64,000 nucleotides of DNA from Rhynchopus sp. YZ270_cl-10. Taxonomy: Eukaryota; Euglenozoa; Diplonemea; Diplonemida; Diplonemidae. The notes beneath the pieces were generated by a model that was not told where the DNA came from, did not search any database, and saw only the letters and a program-made list of their open reading frames with translations. Of the stretch, positions 39,519 to 52,300 are shown piece after piece (position 1 is the first letter of the stretch; every line of letters starts with the position of its first letter). The position numbers and the translations under genes are program-made. The DNA lies in the NCBI GenBank assembly GCA_964035575.1, contig OZ037842.1:558001-622000 (forward strand). Direction: 5' to 3'.

Positions 39519-40430
39519 CTACACTGCAGAAATGCAATAGATAATAAAATATTTTTCAGATGGCGGAGCTCTCATCTTGAAATATATAAACAGTTGAATG
39601 AAGTAGAAAATAGATTATTGGTTATTGATAATAACAACTCACTTGGTAGACTTACCAGTCTCCCGCTTCCCAGTGAAGAGGTGCTCGTGGCAGCAGGCAG
39701 GGCAGTTCGTCCCTCCGTTGTTGGGGTCGCATGAGTCGTCCGTGTCATCAAGGCAGATGTGCAGGAAGTTTCCGTGGTCAAGAACGGAGCACTCGCTCTG
39801 GCCGTAGGTCGCTGCGTTCGGGTCGTACTGGTTGCACGACGGGGTACCGTAGCACACAAACAGGTCCTCGCACGTCGGTGCGTTGTCGCACACTGGCGCC
39901 ACCCCGCCCACGCTCTGCAGACACATCAGGTCACCGTTGTCGCAGAAGCAGCGCTGGCACTCGTGTGGGCCTTCGTTCATCCCCGACCACCCATGTGCAA
40001 CAGACGTCCCGCACTGCAGTGCACAGTCCATCTTCGCCGCACACGCTGTCGGTGCAGTGCATGTGTTCTGTGTACACGACAGCACGCCGTGTGCACACGT
40101 GCACGTGTTGCAGTTGTTCGACCCCATGTCGCTTCCACTCCAGCCGTGCGGCACCACCTCATCCGGGCACGCAAGCGTGCACGTCGCACCACACGCAGCA
40201 CCAGGCAGGTGGCACGGGGGCAGCACTCCACCCACCACACCCAGGCACTCCAAGTTCCCGTTGTCGCAGATGCACCTGTGGCAGCCACTTGGTCCCTCGT
40301 CGCTTCCGCTCCAACCATGCGGCACACCCGTCCCACATGCAAGCCTGCACCCCATGGAAAGCGCAGGGGTACTGTGCTGTGCCACCACTGTGGCACAGAG
40401 AGACGCAAGACACAGCAGGGCTGCCTTCAT
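39519..40430 (-). CDS. Secreted pacifastin-like cysteine-rich protein
   Basis: The open frame runs 40430-39639 (263 residues, ending KRETGKSTK). A canonical donor, CTG|GTAAGT, at 39655 and an acceptor, CTGCAG, at 39524 would instead end the protein as KRETV, with the stop at 39519-39521. Residues 1-17 are a signal peptide (MKAALLCLASLCATVVA). Three modules follow, each with GWSGxxxG, then CxxCxCxxGxLxC (for example CNTCTCAHGVLSC). This matches the CNxCxCxxG core of pacifastin-type protease-inhibitor domains and is close to VWC. A fourth cysteine-rich part has CEDLFVCYGTPSCNQYDP. Such proteins are secreted and often inhibit serine proteases; the inhibitor role here is inferred. Confidence 0.7.
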
Positions 40431-40689
40431 TGTGTGGTTTGTGTTGTCTTGAGTAGATATCTGTGTGAGGGTGATTCAGTGTGCGTCTGGATCATCGTGC
40501 ACTGCAATGTGCGCACCGAGCCTGTGCAGATGAATGAACGAAACACTGCAGAGCGCAGCTTCGGCAAGAGGAGGTTATGCAAACGTCAGTCAGAAACGGG
40601 AAATGGGTACTGGGATAAAGTATGTTTTTCTAGATTCGCTGTGCATGACGAACAAAAAATGTCTGCAAAAACAGAGAAAAGTGGGTAAA

Positions 40690-40718
40690 TATGAGTAAGC
40701 CTTTCATGCTCAGTCACC
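40690..40718. repeat. CTTTCAT-loop hairpin variant
   Basis: ATGAGTAAGC, loop CTTTCAT, GCTCAG, TCACC. The flanks match the family; the stem has one mismatch. Confidence 0.5.
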
Positions 40719-41235
40719 TCAAACAGAAGGGGAAAGGGTGTAATTGGAGGGCCAACAGTTATCGCAAATATAGCTCTTTTTAGAAAGAAACTAATAGTGC
40801 GTGGGTATTTTTGTTTTTTTTGTTTTGTTCTTGTTCTTTTTTTTGCAAATAAAACCTTGAAAATTAATGACATATTGTTCAGGCTTTTTTGATTTGATTG
40901 TTCTGTGAGAAATGGCTCGTTCTTTACTATTTTGTGTATTTGTAAATGGAAAAAAAAACTTTTTTTGTTTTGAAACAGACGAATGTGTGGCTGTGTAACA
41001 CTACATCCATTCTGCTCATGAAAATATGGGTTTTGCTAAAAAAGGTGAGACTCACCTCCTTTTTTTTTTGTGCATTATCAACCCACCTAAGTAGGACCAA
41101 TGCATCATTCCTTTGATTTGAAACTGCTATGAGGCTAATACTCTCAAGGCTTTTAAAGAAAGACAAAAAAATGAACTTAAAAAAAGTGTGTACGCCTCTA
41201 TGAACGTAGACACTGAAACGGAAAGAAAACTTGAA

Positions 41236-41268
41236 AAGGTGAATGTACCTCTCGTACACAGCGCACCA
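41236..41268. repeat. CTCTC-loop hairpin
   Basis: TGTAC (41244-41248), CTCTC, GTACA (41254-41258): a perfect 5-bp stem. Its 3' flank GCGCACCAATGAAAAGA resembles that of the 42199 copy. Confidence 0.65.
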
Positions 41269-41651
41269 ATGAAAAGAGTGGGGGGGAACATCGAGGTGCC
41301 CCGTTGTTCACCCCCCAGGGGGGTTTTTTTTATTTAGGTTATTTCTGTGCGTGTTGCTTCTTTATATGACACGCTTTGGCTTACCGGCAATGCAACTGTT
41401 AATCAAATAAAACTGATAAAAAGATGTGAGCTTCGTTTCAAAGAGAGAAGGCAGGATATTCTTCAAAAGCAAAACAAAAGTGACATATCCATAGTGTAAG
41501 ATCCTGACCAGAGTACAACGAATTGCGCCGTCTTTTTTTGAACCGGATGGTAGACATCAAACGATACTGCCCATCTTCGTTTACCTCCCTCACCTCCCAG
41601 GTAAAAAAAACGGCTTCGCACAAAAAAAAAAAAAAAATGAAATAAAGTAGG

Positions 41652-41678
41652 ATGACCTAAGCACTGCTTATTCACCTT
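41652..41678. repeat. Hairpin of the same family with a triloop
   Basis: GATGA, CCTAAGC, loop ACT, GCTTA, TTCACCTTGAAAA. The stem matches the type member; the loop is shortened. Confidence 0.6.
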
Positions 41679-41910
41679 GAAAAGCTCGAGCGGATTGGGT
41701 CTTACGGGACCACACATCCACTCGCTTGAACAGGGGAAGGGAGGGGAGGGGAGGGGATGGGGGAGGAAACTGGGCAGAATGATATATCTGCTGGGAATGG
41801 CAAAAGGGGGAAAAATAAACGCAAGACAGCGACACATTCATTGGGGGAAATTGGAACGTAATCAAGTATTTCAACATGTGCAATCAATAAATTGACAGCC
41901 TAGCATTGGA

Positions 41911-42022
41911 CACGGATACTGCCAGATCTGGCCAGATCTGGAAACCAGATTTCCACATCTGGAAAACGAGCCAGATCTGGGATATTGGCCCTCATATCTG
42001 GCCAGATCTGGCAGTATCCGTG
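41911..42022. mobile_element. MITE-like element with 27-bp inverted ends and 6-bp target duplication
   Basis: The left end CACGGATACTGCCAGATCTG and right end CAGATCTGGCAGTATCCGTG are exact inverted repeats within 112 bp. The palindrome CCAGATCTGG recurs inside. ATTGGA directly precedes the left end and directly follows the right end, which is a perfect 6-bp target duplication. It has no coding capacity, so a non-autonomous DNA transposon is likely. The superfamily is not clear. Confidence 0.85.
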
Positions 42023-42198
42023 ATTGGAGGAGGGATAAATAGCAGAGTTTTGTCCATTATTGCAAGATAAAAAGGGTGTTCAATGGAAATGGAAAGAAAA
42101 GCTTAACAACCGAAAAACGTCCAGTTGAAACCACGCATCTTATAAGAAAGAACTTAACAGATGAACAGGGTCCTCTGGGTTCAACAAATCTTGAAGAA

Positions 42199-42236
42199 AA
42201 ACTGGGTGCCTCTTTTGCACCCACATACACCAATGA
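42199..42236. repeat. CTCTTTT-loop hairpin
   Basis: GGGTGC (42204-42209), loop CTCTTTT, GCACCC (42217-42222): a perfect 6-bp stem of a different sequence from other members. ACATACACCAATGAAAAGA follows. Confidence 0.7.
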
Positions 42237-42422
42237 AAAGAACGCAAGCAAGAAACGTGAGGTGATAAACGGACCGCTGTCGTGTGGACAAGGCCTGTGC
42301 CAGCTCACACCCTCGGTGATGAGAAAGAATAGTATGCAAAAGAGGAGTTGAAAGAGTGCAAACGTCTTACCGTTCATCGGCGGACGCAGACACTAGATTG
42401 ACTGAATAGAAAATGTTTTGTA

Positions 42423-42460
42423 TAAGATGATCCTGAGCCTCTCGTGCTCAGTCACCTTGA
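42423..42460. repeat. CTCTCGT-loop hairpin
   Basis: AAGATGATC, CTGAGC (42433-42438), loop CTCTCGT, GCTCAG (42446-42451), TCACCTTGAAA. Relative to 23213 one base pair has changed A-T to G-C on both arms. Confidence 0.75.
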
Positions 42461-43269
42461 AAGGAAGATAATGATGTACAAAGATAGAAGCTTCGTAATT
42501 AGAGAAAAAAAGTTGGGAAGATGGTCTATGTTTGGCCACCAGTCTCACTTAATTAAATTACCTTAAATTACAGATGTTTCGTGGCGTTAGTAATCTTCTT
42601 AGAAGATGAAGAACAAAAAAAGTACAGAAAGTTTTTTTAGGTCCGTTTTTAGCTCAAAAGGACGGAGGGGATGGGTAAAAAAACAATGGGTAAATTGGTC
42701 TAACAGCGGTGTTTTATGTTGTGAAATGGAGTGTACACATCTAGGTGTGCACATTATTTTTCTGTTTTTTATTTTTGTTTTTGGGAGTTTTGGAGGGGAT
42801 CATACTTTTGAAACTTCAAACTGTTCTGAACAAACAACGGACCAACGAAACGATAACTTTTTTTTTTTTTTTGCTTTGCTTTGAAGCCCTTCGCTTCTTA
42901 CGAGAACACATACCAAATCGAATAAGAAGAGAATACGTACAGAGGTTTCTCAACAGGAAGTGTTTGCTAGAGGAGACAAAGTTACAATAAAAGAGAAGGA
43001 TTGGCCAAGAAGGGTCGGAGCATTTTATGTATTTTTTTTTGCTTAGACATTCTTGACTTTCGAATAAAGGAGAAGACCACATGCGCTTCCCATGCGGAAC
43101 TAATTTCTTTTCGAAACAAAATAACAGAACATCGAACTGCAATTGAGGTCTGGTTACCACGCTTTGCAAAGAAAAAAAACCAATGAATGTATACATGGGG
43201 GAGAGCAAAAAATAGGGACAGGAAAACAAAAGGAACCAAAACATAACGAAAAAGAAAACTTCCAAAGCT

Positions 43270-43292
43270 GGATGTGCCTACTGCACACACAT
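43270..43292. repeat. Family hairpin 70-85 bases past the giant gene stop
   Basis: TGTGC (43273-43277), loop CTACT, GCACA (43283-43287), then CACATCTT. The 5' flank AAAACTTCCAAAGCTGGA resembles other copies. Confidence 0.55.
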
Positions 43293-43357
43293 CTTACGGC
43301 GTTGATACAACCATGCACCACACCTCCCTATCCCCAACTAATGCTCCAACCCCCTTA

Positions 43358-46300
43358 TTACACCCTTGTTGTATCCACCCCACCTGGACTGGGTGCAACA
43401 GGCTCCATCTCTGCGACCACTGGGGTTCCTGGGGGGGAGAGCTCGGAGGAGGCATCGCTGCCGTGCGCGTATCCTGAGAAGCAGCACTTTCCGCGTGAGT
43501 TGCAGTAGCACATCAGCATCACGAAGACCAAGAGGGCCACCGCACCTGCTGCGAGTAGGACTCCGATGATGACCCATTCGTTGTCTCCAGGGGAGGGAGG
43601 CGTCTCTGTGGGGACAGGTGTCTGCACACCTTCGAAGAGGGATGTGCCCGGGAGGGGGCATAGGCCTGCGGCACCGAGGGGGTTGGCTGCAGAGCAGTTT
43701 GTTGCGTAGTTCTTCAACAACGCAACAATCACGTCTACGTCCTGCAAAAGCGACAGCTGGAAACGCACAAAGGTCCCCTCCCCCGCCTCTGCCAACGCCA
43801 CAGCACCACGCCCTGCGCTGCCATCGCGGCAGGAGCTTTCGATGCGCGCACCGCCATTGCTGTTGCAGTACATCAGCACCTCAACATCGCCCCGCAAAAG
43901 GTACGGCGACAACGCTGTCACCAACGCAGTGACAAACCACTGTGTCGTGAACACAGAGAAAAGCTTCGCAATGTGCATCTCAAAGGTGTGCACCGACTCT
44001 AGCGGCGCTGCAGTGCTCCACGGAGAAGGTGTTGAAGCCAAAGCAGTCGCATCTCTGAACCCTGCGTAGTAGCTCCCATACGGCTCGCCTCCATTGCATT
44101 CAATGACACCATCCGAGACGGTTGACCCAACACGCTCCCACTTTGCGGTTGAAACAGTCAGGTCGGATGCCTTGATGTATGCACAGTGGAAGAATGATGC
44201 CTTTTCCTGTGTGCAGGAGGGGCAGAGGATGCGGAAGGATGTGGTCGGTGTGCCACCCGTGCGTTGGGAGATGTCGACAAGGTTGGCCCCGTTCTTCTCG
44301 TAGATGTGCACCAAGGCTGCGTCTGTGGCGGCAAGTGTCTCACCTTCTGCACGCGACACATAGCTGTTCGGTGTCAGCACCACTGTCGCAACTACTTCTT
44401 GCGTCCCAGAGCTGAACCGATGTGCTGGCGTCTTCACAGTGACGTAGCCACTGCCGGGTGTGACCAGATTCGTGGTAACATAACTCTCAGCAGAAACCCC
44501 GACACGTGTCCCGGCACCCTGGAACGAAGTTGTGACGTTCAGGACTGTGCGCTGTGGATAGCCGTTGTCCTTGTCCAGTGGGGTCAGTCCTGCGTAGCTT
44601 GCAGAGTCCTGCAGGATACCAGCAAAGGAGTACTGTGGTGTGTACGGAGCTCTGAAGTCCATGGCCTTCTTGAGGTAGAGGGTGCGCACGGCATCGAGCT
44701 TTGTGTGGTAGGTGATTGGGTCGAAGTCGAAGACGTGCACGGACAGTGCGGCCATGCGTGACACAAGAGACTGGATGAGGTCCACGCAGCGGATGACCAC
44801 ACGCTCCAGGCGGAAGTCAAGGTTGCTCACGTCCACCTGCGTCGACAGCACAGAAGACAGCAGTGCAGCGCTGTCCGTGATCAGCGCCGTCACGTTTGTG
44901 AGATACTCCACTGTAGGCGAGTCCACGGCCACCACCTCGTCGTTCAGCTTGTCCAGCAGGTTCTGCAGCGTCATCAAAATAGAAGGATGTATCGTGCCCA
45001 TCGCATTGCCGGTGCCAGTCAGCAGCTCAGAGTTGATCTGCGTGAACAGCGTGAGAAGGTACGGTGTGCCCACACTCGCTGCCACAAGGCTCCGTGCGTA
45101 CCTGCTGCCCGTCTGCCCGCCCACAGACGCATCGGCGCTGGCAGTGATGGCAGCAATCTTGGCAGAAGGGCTTGTGTCGGTCTGCACTGCACTGAGGACA
45201 TTCAGGTCCGCGTTTAATTGACTGTCCTCGTTGGGCCTGACCTTGACGATGACAGAGCCGGTGGAGACGAAGCCTGTTGTGATCTGGCGTACCTCGACAC
45301 GCAGCGTCAGCTCGTAGTCGGGGGAGGAGCCTGCAGGCAGGAGCACACGGTTCATCAGCGCTTGGTTCGCGGCAAAGCCTGCTGTGAGCGGGATGGGGTC
45401 GAGCGTGACGGGATCCTCCGTCTCGTAGTAGTACTCGAGGTCTGCCTGCAGGATTGCACCCGACACACCGGGCACGGCACCAGGTGTCGCCACCGTCTCG
45501 ACTTCAAACTCAGACAACTGCGCAAAGTGCACACCATCTGTCCCGCATGTCGCGGCCTCACACCTTGCAGTAACACTCGCCACCGAAGGCGCCGACACAA
45601 CAGTGAACGTCGTCGCCCCACTGCACACAGCGTCCGCACCCAGCGTGCACACCTTGAACACATAGACTGTGCCTGCCTGAAGGATGTTCGCCTTGAGTGA
45701 GAGGGTACGTGAGTTCAGCGGTGTGGTGCTCATGTCCTGTGTCAACACGAAGTTTGCTGGCGAAGCGAAGACCCACTCGAACTCGTCGTTCGGTTTGTCG
45801 AACGGCGAGAGCGCAGCCCGTAGCGTGACTGCCGCGGTGGGCGAGTAGTACGTCTCTGTTGCCACCGTCATGAAGACTGCGTCTGTCGGGCTGTACTCTG
45901 TGTAGCGTGTCTCATAGCGTGCCACGATCTCCTCGGGTGTGTCGTAGGAGGACTTGATGAGCACCTCGTCCACCTTCCCGACGACGGGCGCAAGCAGCTC
46001 GGTGTCGATGTTCGTCTTCCCGAACACAGCGCCTACGTGGAGCTGGCTTTGGAACTCATACCCGATGATGTCGTTCGAGTGGAAACGCAGATCATTCGTT
46101 GTACACACGTGGTCGGTACACGCCGTCACCTGCGGTGTCAGTCCACGTCTCCCAGAGAGGAACGACCCTGAAATGTAGTGCCATGTGTTCTGCTTAATTG
46201 CCCTCGTGTTCACAACAGCAGCAGTCCACATAATGTTCGGCCCATTCGCAACGTGGAATGCAGCATAGAAGCTTCCGTCTGATGTCTGCGCAATGGTCTC

Positions 46301-49300
46301 TCCTGGTGCGGGGCTGACAGAGTCGGTGATCTCCAGCCAGTAGCCGAATGCGTAGCGCTCTGTGTCCAACCCTGCGACCACTTGGGGGAACTTAAACTTT
46401 CCAGCGATGGAACAGTGACGTCCGGTCAGGCCAAACTTGCCTTGCGTCTGTGTGGGGTGAGGTACGTGGATGGTGGCATGGGGGAACATACATCAGTACA
46501 CTTCGTCAGGTCTACGTTGATCCACGCCGACACCGTGACCTCGGCGTAGCCAAAGTGGACGTACTCCGCTGCGTAGTCGCGTGCAGTCTCCGTGAGGCGG
46601 ATACCTGCTGCGTTCGTTCCGGTACCAAAGGTCTCGACGTACTCAGGGATGGGCGACTGTGAAATGATTGTGTTTCCATGTCAAAAAAACGTTGTCCATA
46701 CCAAGCCCATGGGACTGCCACCCACAGCGGTCCAGTCAATGTAGTTCGTCACCTCCCTGCTGTGGTCGCCATTACTCAGCTCCTGGAAGTGGTACACAGA
46801 GAACTGCGGGTCGGTTGTCTTCTGGCCCACGATGCTCACGGTGCATGGTCCACCAGCACAGTCCACTGCCTTCCCGTCAACTATGACAGTCAGTGTCGTG
46901 ACCCGCTCGTAGTCGGCATTCTCAACGGGGCGTGGCTGCCATTGGTAGCCACCCATGCAGACGATCGTGTCTGCCGTGGTGTCGGTGGTGACAGCGCACT
47001 CTGCACTACCGACGTAGATACGGATGAGCGCACCCACCGGGAACTGTCCCTTGATCTTGAAGTCCTGCTGGCCCTCCCAAGAGAGCTGTGGAGGGGAATA
47101 GGAAATGACCTTCGGAATAATGGTGGTCGTATCAATCGTGTCTGTCACCTCCTGTTGGGTCCATGCAGTGTCGCAGATCCTGATGTCGTCGATGGCGCCG
47201 TTGAACACACCTGCATTGCTGAGGCAGACACCACCGATGGCCAGCGTCGTCGTCTGTGCCTGTGTGGCAGTGCTCAGCGCGTTGACAGGTGCAGGCCCCT
47301 CTGTGCACGTCTTGTCTAAGCACACCATCATCCCGCCGCTAGCATTATACGACGCTGTCACAAAGTGCCACACACCCGGTGACACCAGCGCCGTGCTCGC
47401 CAGCTCCACCCCAGCAACAGAGAGATGCGGTGCGTACGTCGCCGCCTTCACAGAAGGGGTGCATGGGCCGCTCACGATGCCAACTGAGTAGGACCCGTCT
47501 CCTTCCATTGAGTACTTCCGGTGTGCGCACTGTAAGGACGATTTAGATTTGGAAAAGAAAAGGATGGAGAGTGGAGAGTGGAAAGGAAAGTGAAGCATAC
47601 CTCCTCCCATGTGCCGGTCAACACAAGCTTGATCTGCGAAGCAATGTCCCCAGGCCTGACCGACTTTGACACCTTCGCCCCGTAGACCTTTGTGTTGCAG
47701 TTGTTCGCCAGGGTGAAGTCGCTGCTGCCCCCCATTGTGGCGGTGATGGAGCAGGTGCCTCCTCCGATGGGCTCTGTGGCCTGGATCTCCACTGTGATGT
47801 CTGTCACGACAGGGCAGCCTGCGGCTCCTTCCGCGCAGGGGTTGATGTCGTAGGTGAAGACTGAGTCGCCGTTCTCAGTTGTCAGCGACGCGAGGGAGAG
47901 GGTGTGCTGCTCGGTGAGCTGCTGCAGGGTGCCTGCTGTGTCGCATGGGGCCAGCAGGCACTCAGAGACCGTCTGTGTGTGGTATATTGATGAGTATAGA
48001 AAGGTGATGACAAAGTGAAGTTGATAGTGCAAACGCCTGGGGCGCAGGTACTGACACTTATCGAACCGAAACAAAAGAGGGGAGGAAAACAATCTTTGTG
48101 GGGGGTGGGGGGTGGGCTGCATACCGCTGTCGTAGCTTCGGACACACGCTGCAGGCTGACCTGGAAGACCTTTGAGCTCTCAGACCCTTGACACACCAAA
48201 GGTATAACAGCATCTGCCGAGGCAGTCTCGTCAAAGCGCACCCAAGCAGCGGACGTAAAGGACGGGCTGAGGAAGAGTGCGTCTGCCGAGGAGATACGGT
48301 GTCCCTTCGCAAGCTGCACAGCGCGGCTGTACGCGTCGTTCGGGAACACCAGGTCGCCCCGTACGTAGGATATGGCAGACGCCGTTGACAGTGCAGGGGA
48401 TGGCGAGGTGCGTGGGAGCAGGCTCCCGCTGAAGGGGTACTGGTGGCACGAGGTTGTGCCCTTGCAGCCGTCGCCCTGCTGGCACAGCTCCGTCTCGCAC
48501 ACCGTACCGACATACCCCGCAGTGCACTGGCACTGCGTCGTCACAGCGTTGCCCGGAGTGCCAAGCTCTGCCACACACGTACCATGTCCGTTGCAGGGCT
48601 CCCCGTTAGCCGTGATTGCCGGGCAAGCCACGTCACACGTGTCGCCCTTGTACGCAGCCTCGCAGACGCACTTCCCACTGCCAGTTCTCCCGTCGTTGCA
48701 GGTTCCGTGTCCGTTGCAGACGACACCGTTCACGGTGGGACACGTGTGCTCGCAGTACTCACCGTACACACCAGCAGGACACACACACAGCCCCGTCCCG
48801 AGCTTGCCGTCGTCGCACACACCTGTCCTGCATGTGGGGCAAGGCACACATGTGCTGCCGTAGTTCCCTGGTGCGCACTGACTGCAGTCCGTACCCTCCC
48901 ACGTAGCACTGCACTTGCAAGTGTCTATGTCCGGCTGGCACACACCATGTGCATTACAAACCTTAGCCAGCGCAGAACGTGCAGGAACACGCACAGTCAA
49001 CGGCGCACGGTGGTACCCGCCAAAGTCGTCAACAAGACGTACAGTAACAATGTAGTCCTTCGCAGTTGGGGAAGGCTGGATCGACGTGAGCGACCGCAGG
49101 TAGAGCTTGTTCTCACGCACAACAAACATAGCACCGTTCTCAGAGCTGATGTGCGCCTGTGGTCTGTCGTTCGCATCTACGTCAACGGGGGCAAACGTGA
49201 ACAGCGGAGTGTTCACATACTGGTCTAAAGGCCACTCCGTCTCGAACAGATTCACAGCCAGCCCAAGCGACGTCGGTGCCGTATTCGAGGACGCGACCAC

Positions 49301-52300
49301 AATCGTAACCTGCACCTGGCACACCACATCGAGTCCCTCGTACAGAGGCATCGTGAACACCTCCTCTGCTGAAGGGTACGCTGCCGTGTCAAGTGTGTAC
49401 GAAAAGTGTCCATCTGGTCCGACATTGACAGTGCCCAGTCCAGCAAGTGTGCAGAGCGCATCCTTGCATGCAGTAAGCCCAACATTCCCCGAAAGCGATC
49501 CAAAGCTGCGAGCCAAAACCCCTGCACCGGCACGGACGGCAAACACCGCCTGTCCTCCATCTGAGGCCATGAAGCCGTACCTGAGGGGGCTTGGACAGAC
49601 ACTTTCGTCGTCGGTTTTCTGCCCAGCAACCACGTTTTTGAACTCGACACCTCGCTGCTTGGAGACGTACAGCGCAGTGTACAGCGTGTCGTCTGTGCCA
49701 TCAGCCCTCTTCAGCGATGTGCCTGCTGCGTTGTCAGCAACCAAAGCGTCCACGCCGTTGACGACAACAAGCAGGTACGACGTCGTGCGCACCAAGCGCA
49801 CGGAGTACTCGGCACCGTACTCCCAACCACCCACTGCCGTCTGCAGCACTGTGGTGCTCTCGCCTTTGGTGTACACGATTGACTTGTGTGTCGCATTCCA
49901 CAAGAACAGCGTGCTGTCAACCTGAGACCCGAACGCAGACGCATGGGGAGTCTTGTGTCCAAAAGAGACACCGATGACACCCTTGCTCCCCTGCGTGGAG
50001 GCAGAGCTCGCGACCTGGATCGTGGCAGTGACAGCCATGGGCGCCTTGTACTTGAGGAGCGACACCTTGTACGCAGGAGACACAAACTCCTGAGTGGTGG
50101 TCTGTATGCCCCAAGGTGCCAGGTACCGCTTGCCTGTCGCAGATGTGTCGGTCTCTGTCAACCCAGAATTGACCCACAGACCCGGGTCGCGAGACTCCGT
50201 GGATGCACGCCACAGACGCATGTCCTGCACCTCCATCCCCTTGCTTGCGGGTGCAGTGCTGTCCGCGAAGTAACGGACCGTTGCACCACGCATGCACAGA
50301 ACCTCGTGCGCGTTGCTGCAGTCCTCTGTCTTCCACCTGCGGCCATTGACCCCGTGGTAGATGACTGCACATCTCTGCAGCTGTGGCTCGCCAGCGTCCC
50401 ACTTCGTGAAGCCTGGGCTTCCTGCCGACCACTGCCACGACGTCTTCGCTGTGTCGTAGAACAGACCCGACCACGCCGGGCTGTTGACTACAAGTGCTGA
50501 GAGCACGTCCCAGTCTTCAACCACAAGCGCATCGGCAAGCGTTCCACCCACAGCCACGCATTCACTGTTTGCAAGCGCGCGCGCAACCTTGTTGCTGGAT
50601 GCCAAGCGTGTGTAGCACCGGCTCCCTGAACGGAACCAACCTGCAGGACATGCGAACGCCGCGTTTACCCCACAAGTACCCTCGCAAGCATCCCCAGTGA
50701 ACAAGTTGTGGCAGTTGCACGTTCCCTGGATCGTGCAAGACCCATGGTTGTTGCACACCTTGCCATTGTGAGTGGGGCACGTACCCGAGCAGTCGATGTT
50801 TGAGAAGCCGGCTTTGCATTTGCACGTCCCGTCCACCTGGCAGTCTCCGTTCCCGCTGCAGGGCTTCTTAGCTCCCGGGCAGACGTACACGCAGTCGGGA
50901 CCCCAGTGAGATGCGTCGCAGCGGTCGCACTTCTCCCCTGCCCAAGGTGTGTTGCACTCACAGATGCCGTCGTCTTTGCAGATACCGTGACTGTTGCAGA
51001 CCTTCCCGTTCGTAGTCGGGCACACGATCTCGCACGACACACCGCGGTAGCCAGCAGCACAGCTGCAGGCACACGTCGCGTACGCATCTGCAATGCATGA
51101 GCCGTGCTCTCCACATCCCGAGGTGCCGCAGCAGCAGCTGCAGTCTGCACCAAAGCATCCTGTGGTGCACGTGCACGAGGCGGCAGAGGCTCCTGGCACA
51201 CAGACACCTCCGTTGCACACGTCCTCATTTGCTGTCACACCCACAGTGGCTCCTGGACACACCTGCTCGCAGGTGCTGCCCACAGCTCCGGATTGGCACA
51301 CATTGCAGTTATCTCCTGTCCAAGACCTGCTGCAAGTACACTTGCAGAACGGTGACTCAGCGATAGCCTCCGCAGTGCCAGCATTGCTGCACCAGTCTTG
51401 GTCGTTGCAAAGATTCCGTGAGCATGCATCGCTGCCAGTAGAGGGGCCGTACATGCTGTTGCACACACACTCCCCACACTCTCCCGTGTTCGACACAAGC
51501 GTGCCCTGCCCGTTGCAGCACGCAGTGCACGTTGGTGGTGTACCTCCGTAGCCTGCAGCGCATGAATCGCAGTTGATGCCATCGTAGGGTGACGGGCATG
51601 TCTCGCACATAGTACCGTCCCACTGGGAATTGCAGCTGCACACACAGGATGTCTGTGTGCTGTCGGCTTCGACGGTGCCACGCCCGTTGCAGTGAACCTG
51701 CGCATCACAGCGCTGGCATGTTGGGTAGCCGATGTACGATGCAGCACATGAAGAACAGTCGTTTGTCTCGTTGTACCCTGTGGGGCACACGCTGCAGTCT
51801 GCCCCTGTCCAACTGAGTGACGATGTGCATGTGCACATGCATTCTCCGTTGTAGACGCTGGCGACACCATGTCCAGTGCAGTTAGCGTCAGACGTACACA
51901 CACAGTTCTGAGGGTCGCCCATGCCGTTTGCACATGACGTGCAAGATGTGTCCAAACCAGACAACGAGCACACACTGCAGTCATCACCACTCCAGTACCC
52001 CGAGCACGAGCACAGGCAAGGCGAGTTGGGGTCGCCAGTGGCAGACACGGAGTCAGCATTGCCACTGCAGTGCGTGTCGCTCGAACACCTTTGGGCGCAG
52101 CTAGGGTAGCCATCAATGTACCCCGAAGCACAAACATCACACTTTGCCCCCATGTAGTTCGCGGGGCAGTAGTTGCAGGTATCGCCTTGCCATTTGCCTT
52201 CACATTCACAGGCGCATGCCCCCCCTGACGCCGTTGCATTGCCGTTGCCAGAACACATGCTCTCACTGCACGACACAGGTGCAGGTGTTTCAGGGTAAGA

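Larger units (their letters stand above)
40431..43357. other. Intergenic region rich in small hairpins
   Basis: 2.9 kb without a supported gene. It holds six CTCTCGT-family hairpins (40690, 41239, 41652, 42199, 42425, 43270) and a MITE-like element with a target duplication (41911-42022). The rest is AT-rich. Confidence 0.65.
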
